Origin: Verrucomicrobiota bacterium
Lineage (GTDB): Bacteria > Verrucomicrobiota > Verrucomicrobiae > Limisphaerales > UBA11358
Direction of reading: 5' to 3'
NCBI GenBank assembly: GCA_014860005.1
Contig: JACZKP010000178.1
Location: forward strand, 10,112 to 74,111
DNA: 64,000 bases
Within the stretch, counting starts at the first letter, position 1. Every line of letters starts with the position of its first letter. A model generated the notes under the pieces. The model was not told where the DNA came from, ran no database searches, and saw only the letters and a list, made by a program, of their open reading frames with translations. Below are positions 52,258 through 61,241 of this stretch, in pieces. Made by a program: the position numbers and the translations under genes.

Positions 52258-55200
52258 GTGGCAAACGCAGATCGAATCATTGAACTCCTCCATGAGGCCA
52301 AGTCGCGGCCTGCTGGCGCGGAGCGCGAGCAATTCCTGGCCGAAGCGTGCCGGGATGATGCCGCGTTGAAAGAGCAAATCGTCTCACTGTTAGAAGCGGA
52401 CGCGGACGAAGGGAGGTCTGATTTCCTGAAGAGTAGTCCGGTCAATCGCCAGGCCATCCTGTTGACCGAGAAGCCGGGTGACCGGATTGGCCGCTACAAA
52501 TTGCTGGAACAAATCGGCGAAGGCGGTTGCGGCGTGGTTTACATGGCTGAGCAGGAAGCACCCGTGCGTCGTCGTGTGGCGCTCAAGGTCATCAAACTGG
52601 GCATGGACACGAAGCAGGTCATCGCTCGCTTTGAGGCCGAGCGGCAGGCGCTGGCAATGATGGATCATCCGAACATCGCCAAAGTTCTCGATGGCGGTGC
52701 GACGGAAACGGGCCGGCCATTTTTTGTCATGGAACTGGTGCGCGGGATCAAGATCACCGATTACTGCGACCAGAACAATCTTCCCACCGCCGAGCGTCTC
52801 GAATTGTTCATGCAGGTTTGCCAGGCCATCCAACACGCGCACCAGAAGGGCATCATTCATCGCGACATCAAGCCGTCGAACATTCTGGTAACGCACCACG
52901 ACGACGTGGCCGTGCCCAAGGTCATTGATTTTGGCATTGCCAAAGCCACGGTCGGACAGCTCACCGACAAAACGGTGTTCACGGCCTTTGCGCAGTTCAT
53001 TGGCACGCCGGCTTACATGAGTCCGGAGCAGGCGCAGATGAGCGGCTTGGACATAGACACGCGGGCGGACATTTATTCGCTCGGCGTCCTGCTTTACGAA
53101 CTGCTTACCGGCCACACGCCGTTTGACGCGAAGGAACTGCTGGCGGCGGGCATGGATGAAATGCGCCGGAAGATTCGCGAGGATGAACCCGCCAAGCCTT
53201 CGACCTGCCTGAGCACCATGCGGGTGATGGACCTTACGACGGTGGCGAAACGACGGCAGGCTGAACCACCGAAGCTCATTCATCTCATTCGTGGCGATCT
53301 CGACTGGCTCGTGATGAAATGTCTGGAGAAGGATCGCACGCGCCGTTACGAAACGGCCAATGGACTGGCGATGGACATTCAGCGTCACCTGGATAACGAA
53401 CCGATTACAGCCCGTCCGCCCAGTCGCCTGTATGAGTTTCAGAAAACCGTTCGCCGGCACAAGTTCGGTTTCGCGGCGGCAGCGGCGCTCATCATTGTGC
53501 TCGGGCTCGGGGTCTTGGCGAGCACCTGGCAGGCGGTGCGGGCGACTCGCGCGGAACGCGAGCAGATCAAGCTACGCGAAGAAGCGGACCTCGAAAAAAG
53601 GACCGCCCAGACTGAAGCGGCCAAAAGTCAGCAGGTCGCTCAATTCATGCAGGACATGCTCCAAGGGGTCGGGCCGTCAGCCGCGTTGGGCCGGGACACC
53701 ACCATGCTGCGCGAGATTCTGGACAAGACAGCCGAGCGAATTGCCACAGACCTCAAAACCCAGCCCGAGATTGAAGCCGAGATGCGAAACAGCATCGGCA
53801 CGGTTTATTGGGAACTCGGTGACTACGACAAGGCAGCGGCGATGCAGCGGCAGGCGTTGGCGATTCAACGAATGCTGTTCGGAAACGAACATCCCAGCGT
53901 GGCCGCTTCGCTCCTCAATCTGGCGTTGGCGCTGCGAAATCAACAGAAGCTGGCCGAGTCCGAGGCAACGTTTCGCGAGTCACTGGCCATGAGCCGGAAG
54001 CTCCTGGGCAACGAACATCCCGCAGTCGCCCGGGTGTTGAATGATTTAGGCAGTTTGCTCACGGGGGAACTGAAGGACGATGAACCCGAAACCCTGATAC
54101 GTGAGGCGCTGGCCATCCGGCGGAAAGTTTATGGCAACGAACACGGTGATGTGGGCATCTCGCTCGACAACCTGGCGCACATCCTTAATCGGCGCGGTCA
54201 GGTCACCGAAGCCACCGCCATGCACCAGGAGGCCCTGGCAATTCGCAGAAAATTCTTCGGCGAAAGCCATCCGGAACTGCTTTTCTCCTACAAGAATATC
54301 GCCGTCGCGCTTCAGAGTCAGGGCAAACTGGCCGAGGCGGCAACCGTGCTTCAGGATGCGTTGGCATTGTCCGAGCGGCTGGTGGGTCAGCAGCATCCCA
54401 GTTTTGTTGCGTTGCGGCTGCATCTGGCGGACGTGCTCCAGTCGCAAGGCAAACTCAAGGAAGCTGAATTGCTCCGCAGTGAAACCGGGGCGCCATCGCG
54501 ACACATGGCGGCTTCGCTGCATGAGGCGGGCAGATACCAGCAATGGCAGGGCAATCTGGCCGGGGCCGAAGCGAATTACCGCGCCGCGCTGGCCATGAAA
54601 AAAACAGTATTTGGCGCGGTTCACCGCGAGGTTGCCCGCACGCTGGGTCCACTGGGCCAGGTGCTTCACCTGGAACGCAAATTGGCCGAGTCTGAACTCA
54701 TATACCGGGAGTTGTTGGCGGTGGAAAAGAAGCTGACCGGCGAAGCGCATCCCGTCGTCGCGAGTTCGCTGCATCAATTGGCCGTCGTGCTTCAGGAATC
54801 TGGCCAGTCCCGCGAAGCCGAGGCAAGGTTTCGCGAAACGGTTGCCCTGCGGGAGAAATTGCTTGGTGATCAAAGCGGCGACGTCGCCGATTCCATGGTT
54901 TGGATTGGCATAACCCTCTCGGCGCAAGGCAGGCATGCGGAAGCCGAGGGAATACTGCGGGAAGCGCAGCAGATACTCGGAAAGCTTCCGGGTTGGGAGG
55001 GTGTCCACGCCCATTGCCTCGGCCGGTTGGCAGCCGAACTCCAACACCAGGGCAAAACCGCGGAACTGGAATCGTTGTTGCAAGAGTTCCCTGGGGCAAA
55101 CACTACCGCAGCGGAATCGGCGCAGACCTGGTACGGCCACGGGCTGTGGCGGTTGGGCGATGCCTACTTGCAACGCCACCAGTTTAAGGAAGCCGAACAA

Positions 55201-56607
55201 GCTTATGACCGGGCGTTGCAGAAATTCAAAGCATTGCAGGTCCAGTTCCCGACGAACACTTTCTACCGCCAGGAGGAGGCGTTCAGTTTCCGAAAACTCT
55301 CGGATGCCAGGCAACGCGCCGGACGCCTGCCGGAAGCCGAAGCCAGTGTCCGAAGTGCCTGGCACATTTACACGCAGCTCGCCAAAGAAATGCCCGCGTC
55401 AACTCTTTACCCACAAGAAGCAACCCACACCCGGCGGAGACTGGCGGAATTGTCCAGCGCCCAAGGCCGGCCGGCCGAGGCCGAGGCCATGTGGCGCGAG
55501 GAACTGGCATGGCACCGGAAAGTCCAGGGAAACGTGAGTTCGGAAGTGGCCAACTCGCTCCACCAACTCTCCATTCTTCTCCGCGGCCAAGGGAAACTCA
55601 CCGAGGCCGAAACCATGATTCGTGAATCATTGGCGATTCGCCGAAAGCTTCTCGGCAACGAACATATCGAAGTGGCCTGGGCCTTGAACCAGTTGAACTA
55701 CGTTCTTTGCGATCAAGCCAAGTTGGTCGAAGCGGAAGCGGCAGCGCGCGAATCGTTGGCGATTAACCAGAAACTGTCCGGCAACACCAACCCTGAAACC
55801 GCCGAAGCATTAAAAAACCTGGCCGAGGTGATCCGTCGTCAGGGCAATTTTTCCCAGGCCAAAACCCTTTTTCTCGAAGCAGCCAAGCACGCCAACGCCT
55901 ATACGCTGAACGAAATTGCTTTTAAGCTGGCAACCGCGCCTTCTCCAAAGCTTCGAGACGGGCCAGTTGCCTTGACCTTGGCGGAAAAAGCTGTCGCCGG
56001 CACGAACCGCAAAGACCCGATGATCGTGGACACGCTGGCGGCCGCTTACGCGGAGGTCGGCCAGTTCACAAACGCAGTTCGGGTTCAATTGGAGGCCATC
56101 GCCTTGCTGCAAGATGAGAATCAGAAAAACGATTGCCTGACCCGGTTGAAGCTCTATGAGTCGGGTCTGCCTTACCGCAATCACGGTCAACTTTCCGCGA
56201 TGACGAAAGCGCTGCTGGACGAGTTGAAGCCTGCTGAGGCCGAACCACTGGCTCGGGAGTGCGTGGCCCTGCGCGAGAAGTTGATCCCTGACGACTGGCG
56301 GACGTTTAACGCGCGGAGCATGCTCGGCGGCAGTTTGCTCGGGCAGAAGAAATACGCCGAGGCCGAGCCATGGCTGATTTCCGGCTATGAAGGCATGAAG
56401 CAACGGGAGGATAAAATTTCCGCCGCCGTCAAAGCGCGCATTCAAGAGTCCCTTCAACGCCTCGTGCAACTCTACGAAGCCACGGGCCAATCAGAGAAAG
56501 CCGCCGAATGGAACAAGAAGTTGGCGGAGTTCGAGAAGGCGGAGGCCGAAAAGAAAACCAGCACCGCCAAACCGCAGCTTGAAGGAGGAAGGACCGAGAC
56601 CAAATGA
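52258..56607 (+). CDS. Serine/threonine protein kinase with membrane helix and long TPR region
   Basis: About 1449 residues from GTG 52258; a TTG at 52252 is the alternative. The PknB-like kinase has the glycine loop GEGGCGVVY (87-95), Lys110 in VALKVIK, HRDIKPSN (201-208), DFG (224-226) and GTPAYMSPEQ. A transmembrane helix at about 402-426 separates it from a large extracytoplasmic region of more than 15 TPR units (for example LGDYDKAAAMQRQALAIQRM). All catalytic residues are present. It forms an operon with the ECF sigma gene upstream and a lipoprotein gene downstream (ATGA overlap). It is likely to sense an envelope signal and control the sigma factor. Confidence 0.9.
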   Translation: MANADRIIELLHEAKSRPAGAEREQFLAEACRDDAALKEQIVSLLEADADEGRSDFLKSSPVNRQAILLTEKPGDRIGRYKLLEQIGEGGCGVVYMAEQEAPVRRRVALKVIKLGMDTKQVIARFEAERQALAMMDHPNIAKVLDGGATETGRPFFVMELVRGIKITDYCDQNNLPTAERLELFMQVCQAIQHAHQKGIIHRDIKPSNILVTHHDDVAVPKVIDFGIAKATVGQLTDKTVFTAFAQFIGTPAYMSPEQAQMSGLDIDTRADIYSLGVLLYELLTGHTPFDAKELLAAGMDEMRRKIREDEPAKPSTCLSTMRVMDLTTVAKRRQAEPPKLIHLIRGDLDWLVMKCLEKDRTRRYETANGLAMDIQRHLDNEPITARPPSRLYEFQKTVRRHKFGFAAAAALIIVLGLGVLASTWQAVRATRAEREQIKLREEADLEKRTAQTEAAKSQQVAQFMQDMLQGVGPSAALGRDTTMLREILDKTAERIATDLKTQPEIEAEMRNSIGTVYWELGDYDKAAAMQRQALAIQRMLFGNEHPSVAASLLNLALALRNQQKLAESEATFRESLAMSRKLLGNEHPAVARVLNDLGSLLTGELKDDEPETLIREALAIRRKVYGNEHGDVGISLDNLAHILNRRGQVTEATAMHQEALAIRRKFFGESHPELLFSYKNIAVALQSQGKLAEAATVLQDALALSERLVGQQHPSFVALRLHLADVLQSQGKLKEAELLRSETGAPSRHMAASLHEAGRYQQWQGNLAGAEANYRAALAMKKTVFGAVHREVARTLGPLGQVLHLERKLAESELIYRELLAVEKKLTGEAHPVVASSLHQLAVVLQESGQSREAEARFRETVALREKLLGDQSGDVADSMVWIGITLSAQGRHAEAEGILREAQQILGKLPGWEGVHAHCLGRLAAELQHQGKTAELESLLQEFPGANTTAAESAQTWYGHGLWRLGDAYLQRHQFKEAEQAYDRALQKFKALQVQFPTNTFYRQEEAFSFRKLSDARQRAGRLPEAEASVRSAWHIYTQLAKEMPASTLYPQEATHTRRRLAELSSAQGRPAEAEAMWREELAWHRKVQGNVSSEVANSLHQLSILLRGQGKLTEAETMIRESLAIRRKLLGNEHIEVAWALNQLNYVLCDQAKLVEAEAAARESLAINQKLSGNTNPETAEALKNLAEVIRRQGNFSQAKTLFLEAAKHANAYTLNEIAFKLATAPSPKLRDGPVALTLAEKAVAGTNRKDPMIVDTLAAAYAEVGQFTNAVRVQLEAIALLQDENQKNDCLTRLKLYESGLPYRNHGQLSAMTKALLDELKPAEAEPLARECVALREKLIPDDWRTFNARSMLGGSLLGQKKYAEAEPWLISGYEGMKQREDKISAAVKARIQESLQRLVQLYEATGQSEKAAEWNKKLAEFEKAEAEKKTSTAKPQLEGGRTETK

Positions 56608-57107
56608 ATCCCAGAATTTTGCTTCCTGTCACATTGTTGGCAATGCTGTTCTGTGGTTGCGTCGCCAACCGGGAGCACGCCCTTCAGCAGAACAAAGAAA
56701 TCGTGCGGCATTATTTCCAGGGATGGGCCAATCGCGGCGATCCTGCGGTCGCCGACGCCTTGATCGCGACGAATGTGGTCCTCCGCAATCCGCCCCACGT
56801 CGTTCACAGTCTGACGCAGTACAAGCAAGGTATGGCCGCGTTCCACACCGCCTTTCCGGATCTGCATTTCAGCATCGAAGATGAGATCGCTGAAGGGAAC
56901 AGGATCGCAGTCCGCTGGACAATGCGTGCCACTCATCTGGGGGAGTATCAGAGTCACCTACCGACCGGCAAACAGGTGGAGGTAACGGGCATCAGCATCT
57001 TTCAGATAACCGATGGGAAGATTCAAGAGATCACGGTGAACATGGACCGGCTCGGTCAATTCCAACAGTTGGGCTGGTTGCCAGTTCCCACGCAGCCACC
57101 CAAGTGA
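56604..57107 (+). CDS. SnoaL-like (ester cyclase) lipoprotein
   Basis: A 167-residue protein whose signal ends in lipobox LFCGC, so it should be anchored as a lipoprotein. The mature part is a SnoaL-like NTF2 fold (NKEIVRHYFQGWANRGDPAV, VRWTMRATHLGEYQ, VEVTGISIFQITDGKIQEIT). Such proteins include ester cyclases and isomerases; this one may bind a small ligand. The start overlaps the kinase stop by four bases. It could act as a partner of the kinase's TPR region, which is an inference from the coupling. Confidence 0.78.
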   Translation: MNPRILLPVTLLAMLFCGCVANREHALQQNKEIVRHYFQGWANRGDPAVADALIATNVVLRNPPHVVHSLTQYKQGMAAFHTAFPDLHFSIEDEIAEGNRIAVRWTMRATHLGEYQSHLPTGKQVEVTGISIFQITDGKIQEITVNMDRLGQFQQLGWLPVPTQPPK

Positions 57108-57117
57108 GCAAGTGAGC

Positions 57118-57843
57118 ATGACTGCTGCGGAGCAAAATAAAGTCTCCCGCCTGCCGCTCGTCGCATTGGTTGGCGACTTTTCGCCGGAGGTGCTCGCACA
57201 TCGGGCGATTCCGCGGGCGCTTGAACTTGCCTGCGCTGCCAACGCGGCTGAGGTTTCGTGGAGTTGGTTCCCCACCGACAAAATCCGCGACGCATCAAAT
57301 GATCTGGCGGGTTGCACCGCCGTCTGGGTCGTGCCTGCCAGCCCTTATGCGAACATGGCTGGGGCGCTTGAAGCCATCCGTTGGGCGCGGGAAACCGGGC
57401 GGCCCTTTCTCGGTACGTGCGGGGGCTTTCAGCATGCCCTCCTCGAATTCGCTCGAAACGTCGCCGGCTTGACCACCGCTGACCACGCGGAGAGCAATCC
57501 GCACGCGGAAACATTGGTGGTGGCGCCCTTGAATTGCCCTCTGGTGGAAAGCACTGGAGCATTGCATTTCATGTCGGGGAGCCGATTACAGCGCGCCTAT
57601 GACAGCGACCACGCGCGGGAAGCTTACCATTGCAGTTACGGGCTGAACGCGGAGTATCGAGCGCGATTGGAAAAAGCGGGTCTGTGCTTCAGCGGGTTCG
57701 ATGATGCGGGTGAGGTGCGGGCGATGGAACTGCCCTCGCATCCATTGTTCATCGGGACACTGTTCCAACCTGAGCGCTCAGCCTTGCGCAGCGAAGCGCA
57801 TCCGCTGATTCGGGAGTTTGTGCGGGCCAGTGTGCTGGGATAG
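57118..57843 (+). CDS. CTP synthase C-terminal-region-related protein (class I glutamine amidotransferase-like)
   Basis: About 241 residues from ATG 57118; a GTG at 57112 is possible. The nucleophile elbow is FLGTCGGFQHALLEFAR (Cys101), as in the CTP-synthase-related (seleno)protein family; the position is Cys, not a UGA. The usual catalytic HxE near the end, as in FHPE, reads LFQPE here, so the His is Gln and glutaminase activity is doubtful. It lies 10 bp after the lipoprotein gene, apparently the last gene of the sigma-kinase operon. Confidence 0.75.
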   Translation: MTAAEQNKVSRLPLVALVGDFSPEVLAHRAIPRALELACAANAAEVSWSWFPTDKIRDASNDLAGCTAVWVVPASPYANMAGALEAIRWARETGRPFLGTCGGFQHALLEFARNVAGLTTADHAESNPHAETLVVAPLNCPLVESTGALHFMSGSRLQRAYDSDHAREAYHCSYGLNAEYRARLEKAGLCFSGFDDAGEVRAMELPSHPLFIGTLFQPERSALRSEAHPLIREFVRASVLG

Positions 57844-57940
57844 TGGCAATCCTTCGGGACTAAAACGAACCTACTGTTCTCGGCCATAACCCTGCCACTC
57901 TGGAGCGCTTTCCCAGGAATCTGCCGTCTGCCAAATAAAT

Positions 57941-57983
57941 TTTGAGGGTTTTCGCCAACCCAATCCGCATGACTGGTCGAAAG
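57941..57983 (+). promoter_or_regulatory. Candidate ECF promoter/shared element 2
   Basis: TTTGAGGGTTTTCGCC...CAATCCGCATGACTGG then TCGAAAG. It lies 12 bp before the ATG at 57995 and is nearly the same as the element at 59650 over about 40 bases. Confidence 0.6.
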
Positions 57984-57994
57984 CTCAAACTCCT

Positions 57995-59212
57995 ATGAAG
58001 AAACCAAACACATTAAGAACTGATCGAACTCCACCCTCCTTCCGGCCCCGCGCCCAGACGCTTGTGCTCGGTGTCTCTCTGCTCTGCGCTTCCGTCGCCG
58101 GCAATCTCCGGGCGCAAGCGCCGTGTCCGGGCGTCACCCCGTTTGCAACGGGCCTACTCGCTCCCAACAAGATCATCCAGACCCCGCGAGGCAACTTCAT
58201 CGTCACTGAAAATGGACCGGAAGTGCCCAACAACGGCCGGGTTTCCATCGTGGATCAAACGGGCAACCGTCGCACTCTACTGGCGGGGCTGCCGTCCGCT
58301 CGCACCTTCGTTGGAGATTACAACGGCACCACCGGGGCTTATCTGAAAGGCCGGACGCTTTACGTGCTGAACGGTCAGGGCGATGTCACCTTGCCCGGGC
58401 CGGTTCAGGGCACCGAGCGCGCCAACCCCACGCCCGCTTCGCCGATCTTCAGTTCGGTGCTGGCGGTTCACTTCAGCGCGACGGCGGAAGCCACGACCAC
58501 CGGTGTTTCACTGACGCCGGCTGATCATCAGGCTTTGAAAGACGGCGAGCGACTGGTCCGGACCGATGCGTCCGGACAGAAGATCACGATCGAATTGGTG
58601 GTAGATTTCCCGGATTACGTGCCCGAGCCGCGTCCCAACTTTGCGGACAATGTCCGGCACGCGCATCCCTACGGCATCGTTGCGGATGAGGATTTCCTCT
58701 ACATCATTGACGCCGGATTCAACAAGGTGCGCAAACTGGACCTCGCTTCTGGGGTTGAACAAGCGCTGACCAGTTTTGCACCGACGCCGAATTCGGGGAA
58801 CGGCCCGCCGTTCATCGAGAACGTCCCTACGAGTATTCGCTGGGATGGCGATCAACTGCTCGTAACACTGCTGAGTGGCGCGCCGTTCATCCCCGGCCTT
58901 TCGCAAGTGCGGCAAGTTCATCCGGAAACGGGCGCAACCACGTCTCTGTTACAAGGCCTGACTGCGGCGATTGACGTGACGCCTCTTTCTCACGACGGCG
59001 AATCAGCGGGATTTCTCACGCTCGAATTCAACCTGAACTTTCCGGCGCCTGGACTGGGACGGCTTCAGTTCTTCGCCGCGTGGGGTGCCAGTCCGGTCAT
59101 TCTGGCGGGTTGTCTCACGACCTCGACCAGCATGGTGTGGGATCGCAAGAGCGGCCGATTGGTGATTGCAGAGCTGGCCACGGGCCGGTTGGTCACGTTC
59201 GCGTTGCCTTGA
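57995..59212 (+). CDS. Exported ScyD/ScyE-family beta-propeller protein
   Basis: A 405-residue protein with a signal peptide (LVLGVSLLCASVAGNLRAQ). Motifs ATGLLAPNKIIQTPRGNFIV, TENGPEVPNNGRVSIVD, HPYGIVADEDFLYIIDAGFN and FIENVPTSIRWDGDQLLVTL match the ScyD/ScyE family of NHL-like propellers. In cyanobacteria, members belong to the scytonemin gene cluster, but homologues elsewhere have no assigned function. A strong terminator follows the stop. Confidence 0.8.
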   Translation: MKKPNTLRTDRTPPSFRPRAQTLVLGVSLLCASVAGNLRAQAPCPGVTPFATGLLAPNKIIQTPRGNFIVTENGPEVPNNGRVSIVDQTGNRRTLLAGLPSARTFVGDYNGTTGAYLKGRTLYVLNGQGDVTLPGPVQGTERANPTPASPIFSSVLAVHFSATAEATTTGVSLTPADHQALKDGERLVRTDASGQKITIELVVDFPDYVPEPRPNFADNVRHAHPYGIVADEDFLYIIDAGFNKVRKLDLASGVEQALTSFAPTPNSGNGPPFIENVPTSIRWDGDQLLVTLLSGAPFIPGLSQVRQVHPETGATTSLLQGLTAAIDVTPLSHDGESAGFLTLEFNLNFPAPGLGRLQFFAAWGASPVILAGCLTTSTSMVWDRKSGRLVIAELATGRLVTFALP

Positions 59213-59229
59213 GCGACCTCCTTGCGCAG

Positions 59230-59264
59230 CGCCGCCGGCTTCGTTGTCGGCGGCGTTCTTTTTA
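59230..59264 (+). terminator. Terminator after the ScyD/ScyE-like gene
   Basis: Stem CGCCGCCGGC / GTCGGCGGCG, loop TTCGTT, then TTCTTTTTAT. Confidence 0.8.
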
Positions 59265-59295
59265 TCTCGCGGACGTTCTCATTGGTTTTCGAGCC

Positions 59296-59582
59296 CGCCC
59301 TCACCCTGACCCTCTCCCCCGGTGAGAGGAAACAGCCTTTGTCCGCTCTCTGATTACGCGATGGCCACTCGGCCAACCCAGTCGCAGGTTTTCTCGTGGG
59401 ACGGCGATTAGTTCTCCCTGCCCATGAACCTTCCGTTTGTAGCCGCCGACGTGAGGAGGCGGATTCGACTCGCTTCCAAGCCCTTCCGCCTCCTCACGTC
59501 TGCGGCTACGGTTCTGGGGTTCAAAGCGCGAACTTGGGTTGGGCGAAATCTCTCCCTGGGGGAGAGGGCCGGGGTGAGGGCG
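59296..59582. repeat. Outer palindromic repeat, itself split by another repeat
   Basis: 25-base arms at 59296-59320 (CGCCCTCACCC...CTCTCCCCC) and 59558-59582 pair with a few mismatches. They are about 240 bp apart, with an independent palindrome (59439) between them. Related to in-frame palindrome 2 at 32999. Confidence 0.65.
59439..59509. repeat. Inner palindromic repeat
   Basis: 25-base arms pair at 24 positions (GTAGCCGCCGACGTGAGGAG... with ...CTCCTCACGTCTGCGGCTAC) around a 21-base centre. A single arm of this type overlaps the purB stop at 24445. Confidence 0.75.
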
Positions 59583-59649
59583 AGCGTTGAACCAGAATAT
59601 TCCGGTCTTGCCATTCCCACTCTTTGCCCGTCCCAACCCGCTGAAATTA

Positions 59650-59693
59650 TTTGAGGGGTTTCGACCGCCCAATCCGCATGACTGGTTGAAAGG
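59650..59693 (+). promoter_or_regulatory. Candidate ECF promoter/shared element 3
   Basis: TTTGAGGGGTTTCGACC...AATCCGCATGACTGG then TTGAAAGG, 10 bp before the ATG at 59704. GAGGGG and TCCGCATGA are 14 bases apart, as in element 1. Confidence 0.6.
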
Positions 59694-59703
59694 CCATCAT
59701 GCT

Positions 59704-61200
59704 ATGAAAAGACGATTCGCGGTTCCGACCATCATTCTGGTAATGGGTCTCGGCTTGTTTCTCGCTGGCGAGGCGACAGCACAGACATTCACGGTCCTGC
59801 ATAGGTTTACGGCAAGCGGTACTACCAACAACGGCGGATATTATCCGCGGGGGAGATTGGCCGCGGATCCATCAGGCAATATTCTGTATGGAACGCTGAA
59901 CCTTGGCGGCAGTGGATACTTCGGCACGGTGTACGCCATTAACACGGACGGCACGGGCTTCACGAACCTGCACAATTTCGTCACCTACACCAATGGCACT
60001 CAACCGGCGGCCGGAGTGATTCTATCGGGCAACACTCTGTATGGCACGGCCTGGCAAGGCGGCGCTGCGGGCAATGGAGCGATATTCGCCGTCAAGACCA
60101 ATGGCACGGGCTGGACGAACCTGCATCATTTCACGGCAACGGTTGGTCCGGAACCGTTTTCCATCAACAGCGACGGCGCTCATCCGCTTTCCGCATTGAT
60201 CCTGTCGAACAACCGGCTGTATGGCACGGCGGAGTATGGCGGCAGTGCTGGAAACGGCACGATATTCGCCCTTAACACCAATGGCACGGGCTTCACGACC
60301 GTCCACCATTTTGCGGCCGGCGCTGAGGAGTCCATCTTTGGCAACTACACCAACAGTGGTGGCATTCGTCCGAGAGGCGGGCTGGTTGTTTCGGAAAACA
60401 CGTTGTATGGAACGGCGGTTGGAGGCGGCAGGTTCGCCCGGGGAACAGTGTTCAAGGTTAACACCGACGGCTCGGGTTTCACGACGCTGCATGACTTCAC
60501 GCGGGCCGATTATCATCCGGTACTCAACCCCTTTTCTGGCAACAGCGACGGAACGCATCCGGTGGCTCCGTTGATTTTATCGGGTGACACCCTGTATGGG
60601 ACGGCCGAGGCGGGCGGTTACTTTGGCCAGGGGACGGTCTTCAAGATCAATACCAATGGGACGGGTTTCACGACCCTGCATAGTTTCTTTCACACCAGCG
60701 ATGGATACTATGCGAACGCCGGATTGTTCTTATCCGGCAACACTCTTTACGGAGCGGCGATTGGAGGAGGCAAGCACGGCAATGGCACAATCTTCGCCCT
60801 CAACACCGACGGCTCGGGTTTTACGAACCTGCATAATTTCATCGCTGACGACGACGGAAGCGAACCGGATGCCTTGGTTCTATTGGGAAATGCACTGTAT
60901 GGGGTGGCGAGGCAATACGGCACTCCGCCTCCGGAGTATTCGGACAACGGCACGGTGTTCCGTCTCTCGTTCACGCCGCAACTGACCATCAATCGATCCG
61001 AAACCAACGTGGTTTTGACGTGGCCCACCCACATCGCCGGGTTCGATTATGCCGGGCACACTTTGCAATCCACCACCAACCTGGATTCATCGGCAGTCTG
61101 GAGCACCAATTCTTCCGCGCCGGTCGTCGTCAACGGACAGAACACCGTCACCAATCCTGCGTCCGAGCCACAGCGTTTTTTTCGACTGAAGTCGCCGTAA
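59704..61200 (+). CDS. Exported GloVer (TIGR03803) tandem-repeat protein
   Basis: A 498-residue protein with a signal peptide (PTIILVMGLGLFLAGEATAQ). Eight or nine repeats of the GloVer type follow, each with an LYGTA..GG..G.GTIF core and TNGTGFTTLHHF (for example GNTLYGTAWQGGAAGNGAIF). These probably form a propeller-like stack. The last 70 residues (NVVLTWPTHIAGFDYAGHTL, PQRFFRLKSP) are the C-terminal module shared with other secreted proteins here. ATG 59704 is chosen because it opens the signal peptide and follows the shared promoter-like element. The function is unknown. Confidence 0.85.
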   Translation: MKRRFAVPTIILVMGLGLFLAGEATAQTFTVLHRFTASGTTNNGGYYPRGRLAADPSGNILYGTLNLGGSGYFGTVYAINTDGTGFTNLHNFVTYTNGTQPAAGVILSGNTLYGTAWQGGAAGNGAIFAVKTNGTGWTNLHHFTATVGPEPFSINSDGAHPLSALILSNNRLYGTAEYGGSAGNGTIFALNTNGTGFTTVHHFAAGAEESIFGNYTNSGGIRPRGGLVVSENTLYGTAVGGGRFARGTVFKVNTDGSGFTTLHDFTRADYHPVLNPFSGNSDGTHPVAPLILSGDTLYGTAEAGGYFGQGTVFKINTNGTGFTTLHSFFHTSDGYYANAGLFLSGNTLYGAAIGGGKHGNGTIFALNTDGSGFTNLHNFIADDDGSEPDALVLLGNALYGVARQYGTPPPEYSDNGTVFRLSFTPQLTINRSETNVVLTWPTHIAGFDYAGHTLQSTTNLDSSAVWSTNSSAPVVVNGQNTVTNPASEPQRFFRLKSP

Positions 61201-61241
61201 CCCCAGAGATTCAACCGCGTCGCCGAGAGAAATCAATTATT

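Noticed and set aside
57412..57430. Possible selenocysteine in the CTP-synthase-related protein
   Set aside because: The codon at the family's Sec position is TGC (Cys), so no recoding is needed.
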